The translations under genes were made by a program, and so were the position numbers. Below the pieces are notes generated by a model. That model ran no database searches, was not told the origin of the DNA, and saw only the letters and a list, made by a program, of their open reading frames with translations. A stretch of DNA of 64,000 bases from Steinernema hermaphroditum (Eukaryota > Nematoda > Chromadorea > Rhabditida > Steinernematidae): positions 14,632,001 through 14,696,000 of the forward strand of contig CM059621.1 of assembly GCA_030435675.1 (NCBI GenBank), in the 5' to 3' direction. Every line of letters starts with the position of its first letter. The stretch's first letter is position 1. This document shows positions 43,575-55,849 of this stretch, in pieces.

Positions 43575-45417
43575 GGCGACACGTCTGAAAACTGCAAAGA
43601 GGACATCAGTCAGCTGATCAGGAGTACAGTCATGGACAAAGCGCGAAATCGAACGTTGCGCATTTATGGGAAGTCTCGCGCGCCGTCGGGTTGGAAGCGG
43701 CGAGGAGGAGAAGGAGAAGAAGAAGTGAGCAAACGGAGCGAACAAACATTCCACATCGATTGCCAACTCGCGGAGACGCCTCCGGCGTCCGACGACCACT
43801 CTGCAGATTCTCCTCGGCAGATCGATGCAATAATCCGGTGCACGTGTGCCCTGCACACGACGATGTGGGTGGTCGTGACCTGTGCAGGCTAGAGATATGG
43901 GCTGTGGTGGACAAAGGGCATTATTAGGCGGTGAACAGTGCGGAACGGCGATGTCAGAGTTGTATGACAGGTGAACAACATGAGTGTCTAACATCGAATA
44001 CGTACCGTAATATTATTTTACTCGTGATGACTAAAAAATGCCTAAGAAACCTAAGCCTTATGTTACAAATTATTTTTCGCTTAAAATTTGACCTTCGAAG
44101 GAAAAGGAAAGGCATGAAGTCATCTTCTAAACATAGAGAACTATTGGATTGGTGTATTGAAAAAGGGTCATAATGGAAACATTACGCAGCATGTGAACTG
44201 CCTTTGGCACACGCTTCTATTTTCACGGTCTTCTTCGAGTGACTAACGTGACGATCATTACGCGCTACACGAAAGGCCATGAACGACCGTTCACTCAACT
44301 CATTCGAGCCTATGCCATGGTGCTTAGTTAGCGAAAGTTTACTTTATCTCAATGGAGGTGAACCCAAAAATATATAAAATGAGCCTTATGAACGTTTGCA
44401 ATTGACTGAAGAAGACAGAATGCAAGCCAGAATCAAAGCATATAACCACGACACAAAGCTACTATGTGCATGTAAGAGTCAGTCTTGAAAGATGCCAAAA
44501 ATTTACATCCGGGTAGGACCGTTTAAGCTAAAGAGCAGAAATGATTATTGAATTGGACCATGTTTTATCCAATATTTCTTTGGAAAACCCGCGTAGAAAA
44601 GTGTAACGGTCAACGGCAAGAGTTGATGCGAATTTTGCAAAAATAATTAATTAGGAGGTAATATTTCCCTTCAGTAAACAAGCCACAGTCCAGCCATTTC
44701 CAGGCGGAAGCACATACCCACGGACCCTGTTACACAGCTCGCTGGAGAAAGAATCTGACAAAAAAAACCACCAAGCATGTCATTCTGGTTTTAGATCGTT
44801 TTGTCGTCTGGATGAGAAAAAGAGTGAGGTGTCCAAAAACCTTGGTACAAGAATAAGTTGTCTTGCATGACGTACTGTTATTGATTCAAAAGGTTCCTTC
44901 TAAGAACAGATGTTCCAAAGTTTTCAAACAAAAAATCTGTATTTTCGCGTGGATATTATATACATTCATACATTCTACAAGAATTTGTCGCATTGCCAAA
45001 AATAGAAATGTAATTTTAAAAAATTACACTTTTTCTTCGCATCTTCTCCGACCCTCCCCGATACAATACTCACGATTGCCGTTATCCGCTTTGTTGTGCA
45101 GACAACGGCGTGGCTCAACGAGCTCTATGTACGTGGCCAAAAAATACCTGTAATAATGCAAACGATAACTTTTTTAAGATGTTAGAAGGTAGTGCAATAA
45201 TGATGGAAGTGCAAAGTTGCAAAAATATTTTCTCAGCAAATCAGTATTAGTGTTTGTCACAAACGGCGTTCATTGTTCCAACATAATTTATCGCACACGT
45301 ATTACGCTGTTCAGGACGTCTTGTAAGCCCAGAGAAGCCTGAAACTCGGTGGTGATCATTGTACATAGAACAACCGCTCATTTAACTCATTTCTAAGAAC
45401 ACTCTCAAATTTACTAA

Positions 45418-45530
45418 AACGGTCGAAATCTCATTAGACGGTCGAAATCCCAGCTCATTCCTGAGGGTACGGTTCAAATCTGGGCGGTCGAAAGGAGTTG
45501 GGGTGATTGATACGGCCTTATGCCAAAGAA
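45418..45530 (-). repeat. G-rich dispersed unit related to the 27.3-kb element
   Basis: Contains ACGGTCGAAATCCCAG, GGTACGGTTCAAATCTG and GGCCTTATGCC in the same order as the reverse complement of 27340-27435. Here the repeated unit occurs four times in about 80 bases. No AT-rich palindrome is attached, so this is a partial or older copy. Confidence 0.65.
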
Positions 45531-48299
45531 ATTTACTACAGGCGACGAATAGATTGGATTACAAATGCATTTCGAATACAGCAAGATCTAAAGCTAAGCA
45601 TGCACATCTAGAGGTAATGAAATGGAGCTAAGAACAAGGGATCGGTGGAGTCAATCAATATAATTACAAACTCGGAATAAGACAAAATCGGATGAATGCG
45701 AAAAATACAAGTCAAAAACATCATCCACTCACTTCACCCGCTCAACCTCCCGCGCCAAATCGAATTTCGGCGCCCAACTAGGCCACCCATCGACGTGAAG
45801 CGACCTTCTCCGCTCCTCCTATTTGTATACTGATTCGCAACACAAAGCATGGACGCCTCTGCGCTGACGTCGCCGATGCGGAGTCATGACTCAGCGCCGC
45901 TTAATCACCTTTCGAGCGCTCCTCGGTGACACCTCGCGCGACAACCGGACTACTTGGCCGGGGGAGGTGGATTACCGACTGGCCCCGAGGTTGTTTGTCC
46001 TGGAGGTGCAAACAACTTGTGGTCACTGGAGGGTGTGGAAAAAATGAAATGCGAGACTCGGAGGGTTTCAGGGAGTCAATCGAAGTGGATTAAGGTCAGA
46101 TGGGGTTCGTTGCGAGGAACGAAGAAAGAGGAGATGGTGATGAGTTGATGGGAAAGGAGGGGAGAGATGGTGAGAAAGAAAGATTGCAGGTCTTTGATCG
46201 ACAAATTTAAGAGAGCAAAGAGTAAATATTACAGGTCAACATAAAAAAAAGATGCAAAATACTGACCAGATTGTTGCAAAATTGTGGTAAAAAACGGAAG
46301 GACAAAAACAGAAGAAGAAACAGGAAGATATCCACAAAATGTGGGTATCCATCTGAGACCGCTGATCAAAACACACACTACCAAACAAAAATATACGATA
46401 ATATTTAGCAAAGGAAAATAAAAACAAACTCCTGAGAAATGTTTTTAAAGGACAAGGGATATTTCTTATCACGGACAAAAATTTAGGGTTTTAATCCTAG
46501 TTCACGTATTGCTCACCTACCGTCAAAATTTCAGGCCCTAAATGTGCATTTTTAGCATTTTAACACGAAAAAATTGTTGGGGCTGGATATCACCAACGAT
46601 TTCAAAAATATCAAATTTATTTCTTATGTAAGGCTTAGACTGTAGTAGCTTCTTGACTCTCTGAAGAGAAGTCATCCGTTTAGCTCTGCGCATCCGCAAC
46701 CGGATGTTGTTAACAGGCTAAAATGCGGTCAATTTAACGGTGCTCTTTCAAAAATGGAGAAGCTAACCAAAAAACCACTCCACGCCAGAGTTGGCGACTT
46801 TAAGGACTGTTCGCTCCTCAGCGAAGCATCGAAAGAAACCAAAATCGATCGACGTTTTATCAGTCGCCGACTTTAACATGCGCTCAAATGGACTGTTTAC
46901 CCAGGAAGAGAACTACATGCGACGATGGCGTGTGCATAGACTTTTAGGACTGCGGATCGGCGCGGTTACAGTCACATAAAATACACAATTTATGTAGTGT
47001 CACAGCGCAAGAAACGCGGAAATTATGACAAATCGAAAAAAGGAAAACTCGTGACATGAACACTTTGATGAGTCACTCGAAAAGTAAGCAAAATTTCTAA
47101 GATGAAGTAGTGATAAGATGGATCGATTGAAAAAAGTAAACAAAATAGGAAAGCGGTGGAGTGGAAAAGTACGATTTTTTATGTGGTGCCTTTAAGAACC
47201 AAGAAACAAAGAACAGAAGAACCGCGAAAGGGGCCAAAATGTGAAGGAAGAAAAACTTGGCCACGACCTTTCTGATGAGATATCATAGCCTTGTGTCTGA
47301 CAAGGTTGATCCTTACAAAAGAGGCTAAAAGAACTCAGAAATTATGAAGGCCTAGCAGCCCAGAAGCAGTGAACCGGTCTGTTGAAAGTGTCTCTGCGCC
47401 AGCCCGTGTCCCTGCTTTGTCTGGTGTCTGAAAATGAATCGGAAAACACATGCAAAGTCAGTTTCAGACATGCCTGAAATCCTCAAATGATCGAATGCGA
47501 TCGGTCCCAGTTCGGTGCTCCTGTGTGGGCATAAAAACTTAACGCACAAAAGTATTACTAATGAAGAAATAAGGCTTGCAGCAATCGTTCGGCAAAAATG
47601 CTCACCTAAATAATACAAATTTATTTTTTTAGTGTCCAACTTCACTGGAATCGGCATGTTAAAAATAAAACTCTATTTTACCGGCACTGTTCATCGACAG
47701 ATCTTATCAATAGAGATAGACTTGTATATTACTGCGGTGGATGAGTCAGCTTTCCAACTCATGACATTCCCCATCGTCATCGTTATTCACAACCGACAAT
47801 ACCCTTATCGCCTACTCCTCCTTTCTTGTTTTGAGACGACCTTGTCATTTAAAGGGTATCATTATACACACTTGATTCGCAAAAATTACAACAAAGATTG
47901 GCCACTTTAGGCAAACCCTCATGGTCTGATTTAACATATTGACCATCTTGGTTTGAACGTTAACTTTAAGAAGTTGTTTACATGATCAGGTGTGTGTATA
48001 GGCCGATAAGATGTTGTTGTTACATTCACGTGGGGCTACTTACTCACCAAGTTTCAGTTTGATCTGTAGATGACACTTGGCAGGACAAAAATTCTTAAAT
48101 CCAGGGAGAGGGCAGAAAAACAGTAACAGCTTGTACTATTGGGTTGAATCATTGAAAATTTCGCATAGCGTAAAAATCTCACCGTTTCGCATTATCTACG
48201 TCCTCGGTGAAATGGATGGGCGCGTTCTTGAGTACAGTTAATTCTCAACTTACACTATGATTACCGACTTGTACAACGAATTCCTTTTGGTTGTGGAGT

Positions 48300-48640
48300 C
48301 CTATTCTGTTTTGATAGCCATTTTTCTGGCACCTCGAGATGGCTAAATGCGAAGTGATATACAGGTTGTCTATAGTAGTAATTGTGTGATGGACGGCGAC
48401 TGTTTTCAAGCACGTACATCGTTAGGTCTTACCTACCGAATGCACCTATTGCGGTGTTCGTCATGTATCATAATATGAGCTAGTCTCAAAAAGATGGAAC
48501 TGCCAGATCAAGATGTTCTCTTAACTCCAACATTTCCAATTGGTCAAGTGCTATAAAAGACAATGGGGATATGCAGCATGAAACTATCGCTCATAGCTAC
48601 CATGCCCACATAGCAACTCCACGATATCATTTGTACTTTA
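48300..48640 (+). repeat. 300-bp dispersed repeat, copy 2
   Basis: Diverged direct copy of 31668-31960, matching through ACCTCGAGATGG, GTACATCGTTAGGTCTTACC, and CATAGCTACCATGCCCA. The two copies differ at many bases and by several indels, so the duplication is old. No frame is kept open. Confidence 0.7.
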
Positions 48641-51600
48641 GGGAAATAGAGGCCAAATGTGGAAAAAATAACACTTCAGAAACGGTGCCTCAAACCTCAC
48701 ATTTTCAAGTTGATCCCCAGAATGGCTCTCCATATTGAGTCGAGAGATTTCTTTTTTGCTATTTATCTAACAATCTGTTAGCTCTATCTAACCGTCAGCT
48801 GCGCTCGTATGTGGATGACAACATCAACGGAAGCCATCCAGAATAAGATAAAGAGGTCGAAAATTGGACCCAAACATTTTTCGACTCAAAACCTCTGATT
48901 TTCTATGAGAGAGGAATCCGCTTCTTGCCCACAAGGTAGACTCCAGTTGTCCATTAAATTCGCGAATATATTAACCAAAATGTTGAATAATGCATCATAA
49001 AAAACTTCATTACAAAAATGCGAAATTTTCAATGCATCAACCCAATAGTATAATCACCTACGATAGATGGACAGCCTTGTTTGAGGTTTGAGTCGTTCGT
49101 TGGACCTGTTGACTTCCCCTATAGACTGTTTATCAGTGTCAAAAAAACTCTACTTTATGGCCGTATTCTACAATTTTCCCTCTGGACGTCTCTAATCGAC
49201 CGAATCGACAACATCGTATCCGACTGATGTGAAGTGTAAACACTATCGGATTACATAAGAGTGCACAAAAGACGTTCAATAAACAGAGAGGATCGCGCGA
49301 TGATTGTTGAAAACACGTCGCCGTCGACGCACATTTATACGCTCTCTTAAGAGCACTCAAATAGATCCGCAGAGCGATTATCGCCGCAATAATGGTCCTA
49401 AATGGACGCGGCGGACAGTCCGAATGCCGGCGAGCAGAGGTGCTGATAAGTGGCCAAGTGGCGATCTCAGCGGTAGCGATTCATGCGACACGCACTGCCA
49501 CCGGGTTTGTGGTTATGCCGTCAAAAATGCGGTCGGATTTCTCTTCGCTAATATCTTCAAGTTATACATTTTTTATTAGAGAAAATGCGGTAGATCGTGA
49601 ACTATGAGTTACGTGATCTATCACCATAAGTGGGCTCAGGTCTCAAATTCGCGATGACGGGAAGAATCGCCCACAACTCATTGGCCATGAATCGTATTAC
49701 ATTTTTTTTGCTTGTGTACAGTGCTTTAGTGATGCGCCACACTCGCTATTCTTTCGGACAACGCTTTGCACAGGACGTCTTAAACTGGTCCATGCATGGA
49801 CATCGCCTTCCTGAACCATATGGTCCGTGCATCATTGATGCTTTCAGTGGTTCATAGAGGCACGGATATTCATTTGGATCAGGAAGCTCAGCCTATACCA
49901 AGGAGTCCACATCATCTGATGTTTTCAACTTGTACGGCTCCTCAAGGATCAAAAGCATGTGCACATGAGACAATCCACGCTTCTGAAACTCGATGTGCTT
50001 CACCTATGCTCTTAATTTTTCAAAGACTCCTCTTTGACTACATCCTTCATGAATTCCTTCATTGCAAATTTGCAAAAATCGAATACAAAAATCAAACTTC
50101 GCAACCTCAGCGGGACGATCAGTTGCAGTTTGACCTGGTTCCAGATTGTTCACGATCTTTGACCATAAACGGTAAAGCAACCACTTCAAACGATCAGCCT
50201 TAGGGGATATCTTATGTACATATATGGATCGAGAAAGAATGAGGTTGGACTGGGACATATGTGATCGAAGCTTTTTATCGTGGAACGTGGTGAGATGAGA
50301 CATGAACAGGAAAAAATGAACGACTAGTATAACACTGTATAAGTATAAAAGTATAAAAAAAAAAAAGTATAGCACTGAATCTTTGGTATTTTGAAGCAAT
50401 ATAAGTCCACTCTGTAACTCGGTTGGGTGTTTGTTTGTTACTATTTGTGTTTTTATGGAAAATGGAAAACTTCGTTGCTTAAAAAAATCTAAAAAGCATC
50501 TATACATTTAAAACTAAAACTACGAAAAACTTATCGTGATACAGTTCTCGTCAAGAGGATGATCAAAGTGCATCAAGAGTTTAGAAAAATCGAAAGGTTA
50601 TATTTCCTTTGGCTCACATCTGTCCATCTTTGTGTGTTGTCTTCAAGTTCTCATGGTTTTCCTAATTTTGAGGCCCCAAAGATGCGAAGTTAAGCATGGA
50701 AAAAAACTTCAGCCTTTCATGGCCTGCAAAATACCTCATTTCTAAAATCACTATAAACGAAGCTAATTACCTAATTAGTGTTGTTACTCGTATTAACAAA
50801 TCTGAAAAAATTTTATGGCAACTTTGCTCAGAACCCCAAAAATAGCTGGAGAAAAGCGAAAATAATTACTGCCCACCAAGAAGATCAGAAAAAGACAGTC
50901 ACAACCTAGAACAAAAACCGAATTGTTGAGTTCACCCACTGCCAATGCACTCAGACAGTGGAGTAAATAAATATTTGCCGACAAGGCTTACGGCAAGCAG
51001 TCCTAACACGCTCGGGCGAAAGAGGAGGAGGTGACGACGAAATGGCGAACGGCGGTGGATCGAAAGAAAAAGTCGCAGAAGAAGTGGACGAAACAGGTTT
51101 GGCGGATCGGTGACGGTGTGGAGTGGCCGTTCGGTCGCCGTTTCGGGGATAAACGGTCGACTGCGAAGAGAGGGAAACGGAGAAGCGATCAATGCGTGCC
51201 TCGAAGGCAAACAGATGAGACGGTCCTCCTCGAATGGAGCTGTGAATCATCGACGAGAAGAGCAGATCTATTTTGAGAATATTTCAAAAGATCCGGAGAT
51301 TCATTCAATAGATGTCTTGAGCTCTTATAAACTTGTTCTAATGAACAAGTCGCCAAAAATTGTACACCGGGTCTTGTATAAGGCCCTGGTATTGATATAA
51401 GGTGATCGAAGAGACGCGCAGCCGGCGCAGACCTAGTCACGGCGCGACGAAGTCGCCGCAGTGGTGTGACTCTTCTAGTGCAGAGAAAGCAGAGAAAAGC
51501 GATGGCGACGACCCATCGCTAGGGGTGTGCGGCGACGCGATCTGCGTTCACTTTCCCGCCCGAACGGGCGACTCAGAATGACCGCGAACAGAAAATGCAA

Positions 51601-51847
51601 CTCTTAACGTCGCCGTCGTCAGCCACTATGAGTCATGAGTAGTAATGTAACTGTAAAATAGTAACCCCCACCCTTCCAAAATGTATCCTTTACCCTCCCC
51701 CCCCCCTCTCAATGTTCAACCAAGGAAAAATGTAAGTTTTTTTTCTACAATTTAAAGACTGATGAGGAATCATTTAGAAACGTTTTCCTCAAACCGATAG
51801 TCGTAATAGACTATAAAACCATCAAAGGCCGAAAGAGCCATAAAATA

Positions 51848-52054
51848 ATGACGTTTTACGGCCTCGTGGAGCTCGGGGGCCGACTGTATGGCCTCCGGGC
51901 CTACGCCTCCAACGCCCCGAGGATGCTGGTGGCCTTTAAAGAGGCGCTGGCCTTAAACAAGGTAAATTTTCTTCCTTTTAAAATTTAACTAGTTATTCAT
52001 ATTTAGCGATTCTTTATCAAGAAGGCTCGACTGCGCCTCGCCACCAGGCGCTAA
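51848..52054 (+). CDS. Small basic protein of unknown function, two exons
   Basis: Exon 1 (51848-51961) begins ATGACGTTTTACGGC and ends AACAAG before GTAAAT. Exon 2 (52007-52054) follows an ATATTTAG acceptor and ends in TAA. The product is 53 aa: a GLVELGGRLYGLRAY start, then an amphipathic LVAFKEALALNK stretch, and a basic tail KKARLRLATRR. Codon use is sharply GC-rich against AT-rich flanks, the intron is 45 bp, and an AATAAA lies at 52155. These signs together favour a real gene. The frame is also open for about 30 codons before this ATG, so the true start, or an upstream exon, may lie further left. No family recognised. Confidence 0.5.
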
Positions 52055-52154
52055 AACAAGGGGGATTCCCCCAACGAGATCGTCGTGGAGGATACCACAC
52101 ATTTTTTGTAATTTTCTGTATTGTATTGTAACCTTGTATTTATATCATGTATTT

Positions 52155-52160
52155 AATAAA
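52155..52160 (+). terminator. Polyadenylation signal of the small gene at 51848
   Basis: AATAAA about 100 bases after the stop codon, followed by an A-run. The spacing is normal for a nematode 3' UTR and supports transcription of the small upstream gene on the plus strand. Confidence 0.5.
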
Positions 52161-52180
52161 AAAAAATGTCAATCTTTTTA

Positions 52181-52361
52181 ACCTGTCTGTGTGGATCGAG
52201 CGAACGGAACACAAAGAGTACAAGTTTTATATGATGGCTGAAAACCACCAATCCTTGAATGATCTAATACGGCATCTTTTGTGACCGCGGTAAAACATAT
52301 AAACAGAACAAAGGAACCGCTGACTCTCCGTTTATATACAAGGGATAAATAAGCAGATCAG
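52181..52361 (+). mobile_element. Diverged relative of the 22.6-kb SINE
   Basis: The head CTGTCTGTGTGGATCGAGCG resembles CTGTCTGTGTGGCTCATTGCG at 22590. The tail CTCTCCGTTTATATACAAGGG resembles TTCTCCATTTATATATAGGGG at 22739. The B box is not recognisable here, so this would be an internally decayed copy. It sits between the two small genes. Confidence 0.35.
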
Positions 52362-52479
52362 TCTTGAGTGCCCAACCCACAACGCAAACCCAAACAGAGA
52401 CATCATTACTGTCGTCTGGTACTAGTGTGAACAAGAGCTTCATATTGTCTTACTGTTAATTTGAACGATTTCAGACACT

Positions 52480-52842
52480 ATGGCCGCCCGTCAAGAAGTC
52501 GCTTCTTCAATGATCGAGGAGATCAGGGACTCCATTAAACCCATGACCCCCCTTGACTGCCGCCAAAGGGCGAAGGTTATAAGGCGGTATAACCGAGGGA
52601 AAGTAGAACTTTTCCATGTGAGTATTAAAAATCGATTATTCAAAATACTGTCAGATGTTACGTACGAGGAGCCCACTTATGAAAGGTATTATTTTAATCA
52701 TGGTTTTCCTGTCTTCAAATAGGCTCGTCAGGCTCGTCCCTATCGGAAACCAAGCTCTCTTCTGCATGACGGAATTGTGTTAGCCTCAGCGGCGTGGAAA
52801 GAAACCGTAACTAAGGCCAGCTCAAATTCACTCAGATTTTGA
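52480..52842 (+). CDS. Small protein of unknown function, two exons
   Basis: Exon 1 (52480-52617) opens 6 bases behind a GATTTCAG acceptor, as for a trans-spliced message, and ends TTCCAT before GTGAGT. Exon 2 (52723-52842) follows CTTCAAATAG and ends in TGA. The product is 85 aa: MAARQEVASSMIEEIRDSI, then a basic segment (RQRAKVIRRYNRGK), then ARQARPYRKPSSLL and a C-terminus LASAAWKETVTKAS. No known family. It lies 310 bp beyond the poly(A) signal of the other small gene on the same strand, close to operon spacing. The last part of exon 2 is duplicated at 53318-53374 with its frame kept, which supports a coding role. Confidence 0.5.
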
Positions 52843-53317
52843 ACTTTTGGCTCAGAAAAGGCGACGCAAAAATTGATGTCTTCTTTATCAAGAGATTAAG
52901 CTTGCTCTTTCCAAAAATAAAATAACGCACAATTGCATTCAGGCAACGAAAGTTCGTAATTGAGTAAAAAATTGAGTAAAAAATTGTAATCATCCTGAAT
53001 GTTATCGTGAATTTTTCAGAAATATGCCTCTTCAAAGGTCTAAATTTCTGTCCTATTTAGGATACTTTATATTGTACACTACGTCGATCAGTACGTTGAC
53101 TGTATCAGGTACGAATTGAAAGATTCGACCGCGTTAAATGTTTCGTAGCGGGAAGACCGGAAACGGCCAAAGGACGGCTTTTCCTTTTTTATACCGTTCA
53201 AAAATATTTCGATCAGTGGAATCCGACTTGAATAAAAAACGAGTCGAGCGCAATGAACAAATGATATTCATGAGACCATCAATAACATCCGAAAAAGCAA
53301 GTTTCCAACAGCCTTCA

Positions 53318-53374
53318 ATAGTATTAGCCTCAGCTACTTGCAAAAAAACTGTGACTAAGACCAGCTTAGATTAA
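53318..53374 (+). pseudogene. Duplicated last-exon fragment of the 52.5-kb gene
   Basis: Translation IVLASATCKKTVTKTSLD-stop parallels IVLASAAWKETVTKASSN in exon 2 of the small gene at 52480-52842. Similarity continues in the following DNA: 52840-53130 and 53375-53870 share ATCAAGAGATTAAGC/ACAAGAGATCAAGG, CTAAATTTCT and GTATCAGGTAC in order. The second copy has extra inserted sequence. It may be a decayed copy or an alternative last exon. Confidence 0.45.
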
Positions 53375-54170
53375 GTCTGACCGATGACAGACAAAAATTA
53401 ATGCCTTCTTTAACAAGAGATCAAGGTTGCTTGTTGTTTTTTTGCTTTATGTTTTTTTCAAAAATGTTTCATTGGTAATTGCTATATTTCATAGGTAATC
53501 GTCGTTCAAATATAGGATAACACACAGTTGTATTTGTAATGCTTTCATCGCGTATATATTTTGTGATGAGAGAAACTCCGTGGTGGAAACCGTTTTTTTT
53601 AAGTACGTTATGATCAACATTTTTGTTGCGATTATCAATGTTAGGTGACCAGACACCTAGCCGCACAAAAATTAGCTAATGACAGTCCACCATTGAAATA
53701 AAAAATAGGCTATTGTAAGAATCCTGAGTGCTGTCGTCAAATTTCCAGAAATAATCGTGAAAAAGGCCTAAATTTCTCATGTACTTATGTAGACTATTTT
53801 ATACTGTATACTTCGTTGCTCAGTGTATGAAATGTATCAGGTACACGTTAAAAGATTTGACTAGAATAAGTGAAGCTATCTGTTTCCAGCTCGATTTAAT
53901 GAATCTCGTATGTGCCTATAACAGTGCATTTGAAATTTTTTAACCGATAAGAGTATTCCATTTAAGTACATCATTTACACCATTTACACCATATACAAAC
54001 AGGCTCTTTTATTTGTGTCCGTCTGTTTTTGCCACTTTTTTACCACTTTTCACAGTTGATCTTCTCGAATCAAGGGCAATATGCCGTACAAGGTGTTCTT
54101 TGAGTACAAGAAAGACATGAATTGATACAGTTGACGCTGATCTCCTTCGGTCAAATGGTAGGACGGCCTT

Positions 54171-54248
54171 CTTGGCAAGACGTTGAAACTATGGCTCTCT
54201 GGTGTTCCAGGCCTTCTGGGCGCCGGGACGATCACTGCTCCAACGATG
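54171..54248 (+). repeat. 80-bp repeat shared with 39641-39720
   Basis: Reverse-complement counterpart of the intronic repeat at 39641-39720, centred on CTGGTGTTCCAGGCCTTCTG. Outside these 80 bases the two loci do not match, so this is an isolated dispersed fragment. Confidence 0.6.
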
Positions 54249-54464
54249 CCGGTTCACTCAACTCAACTCAGAAAGCCACCGATACAATTGAAAGACCAGA
54301 AATTTTTGCTTATTTGTTATCATGGCCTTTCGCTATGTAGTAGCGCCATACATAATCGATTTCCACGATTTCTTCGACCTTCCATTTTGCAATTCTGACA
54401 ATAGTCACTATGACCATTCGCTGTCCAAATCATCAACAGTCCTCTTCTACCGTACCTTTCTGAA

Positions 54465-54788
54465 GTGCGCTCTCCCCCAATTTTCCCACACCTCATTTAT
54501 CCACGACCACTCGCCGCTCCTGACCGTAACCCACCACCACCTCCCGTGTCGGCTTTCACATCTCCCTCACCTCGGCCCTATGCAAACCCTCCTCCCCTCC
54601 CCGTACCCATTACTTATGTACAACTTGGTGCGCGCCTTTCGGACCAAGGCTCGCGCCTCGCCCGGAACACTCTCGGCGGCGGCGGCGCATCACCGCCGCG
54701 ACCCCGACGCGCGTCTCTCGTGGGATCATCGTGGCGTGTACGCCTAACACGGCCTTGTGCGCGACGACGACTTCTCGCATCTCATTGA
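54465..54788 (+). CDS. Proline/arginine-rich open frame, doubtful
   Basis: A 107-codon frame with a Pro-rich first half (RPYANPPPLPVPITY) and a Gly/Arg-rich second half ending RRRLLASH. GC-rich third positions make it stand out from its AT-rich surroundings, so it could be a terminal exon. However the same block is open in a second frame, and I find no convincing acceptor or partner exon. It may instead be a GC-rich regulatory block. Confidence 0.2.
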   Translation: MRSPPIFPHLIYPRPLAAPDRNPPPPPVSAFTSPSPRPYANPPPLPVPITYVQLGARLSDQGSRLARNTLGGGGASPPRPRRASLVGSSWRVRLTRPCARRRLLASH

Positions 54789-55849
54789 TTTAATTCTATT
54801 ATATGTTTCGGCGCAGAACTTCGACTAAATGGCCCGATTGGACGGCGAAACGGAGTTTCGGCGGCGCGAAAAATATTGATTACGACCGGTTGGATCCGTT
54901 TTGTTCGCGAAAAGGAGAGAGATTTGTTATATGTGCACGCATAGGCTGTTGCCCGCGGGCAGCGGAGGCGCGTTTTACAACGCCCGCCGCGGACATTCGA
55001 CCAACAGTTCGGCATTCTGTTACACCGCGGATCGGCACTTCTGCCGGTTGTTGTCTTCTGCTGGAACTGCCTGTTATGAGATGTTTCCACGACTTTACGC
55101 TCTATTTGATTTATTTCATGGTGTTCTGGGTTTTTGGACTAACAGTACATTACATACATTTACCGCATATTTCCTGAAGTGCACTTCGAACTATGTTATT
55201 TATTATACAAGTTGGAACTTACTTATTTTTACTAGCAGATTTGGATTTTTGTTCTTTCAGTTGTTGCACAATGAGATTTTTAAACCACAAAATTCGAACA
55301 TCTTGGAGATAGTGACGATTGGTGATGTCGATCAGCGATGTAATGTCCGAAAATAAGACTCGTTGGACCGGAAATTGCTACTCGCACTCGAAAGCTCTTT
55401 TGATTCCGAGTCGTTGAGTCCGAACTGGGACTCGATCGTCATCATTTATAGTGAATTGTGATGAATGGATAATTATATGTACGTTAAGGAAGGAAGATCT
55501 AACTATTGAAGGTGTGAAGATACCATATTTAGTAGATCAAATAGATCCTTTACATGACTTTATACGACTTGAACTGAGTATTCCAGCTTCGAGAGGGAAC
55601 TGTAAAGCCATCGCTGATACAAGATCAAATAGACATCGAAATTTCACTTTACACATCGAAATTTCACTTTACACTTTACGATCAAGAATTATTAAAGGAT
55701 TTCATTTGCAACGTTCTCTATTTTGTGCATTCTTTCATTTATTCAAAAAGCCTAGTCAATGTTTCATAGAAACTTATAGAAAGCTTAAAAAACTCACAGC
55801 GTTTGTGACAGTTGTGTTTTTCACCATTTATCTTCTTTACGTCTTTTAA

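Larger units (their letters stand above)
43575..51847. other. Long intergenic interval, no supported gene
   Basis: About 8.3 kb upstream of the kinase gene. The GC-rich block at 43620-43870 is open on both strands and probably belongs to the kinase promoter or 5' UTR. Another open block lies at 50950-51280. The interval carries a copy of the G-rich repeat (45418-45530) and of the 300-bp repeat (48300-48640). Open frames at 49630-50200 are short, overlap each other and lack splice signals. I cannot support any gene. Confidence 0.45.
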
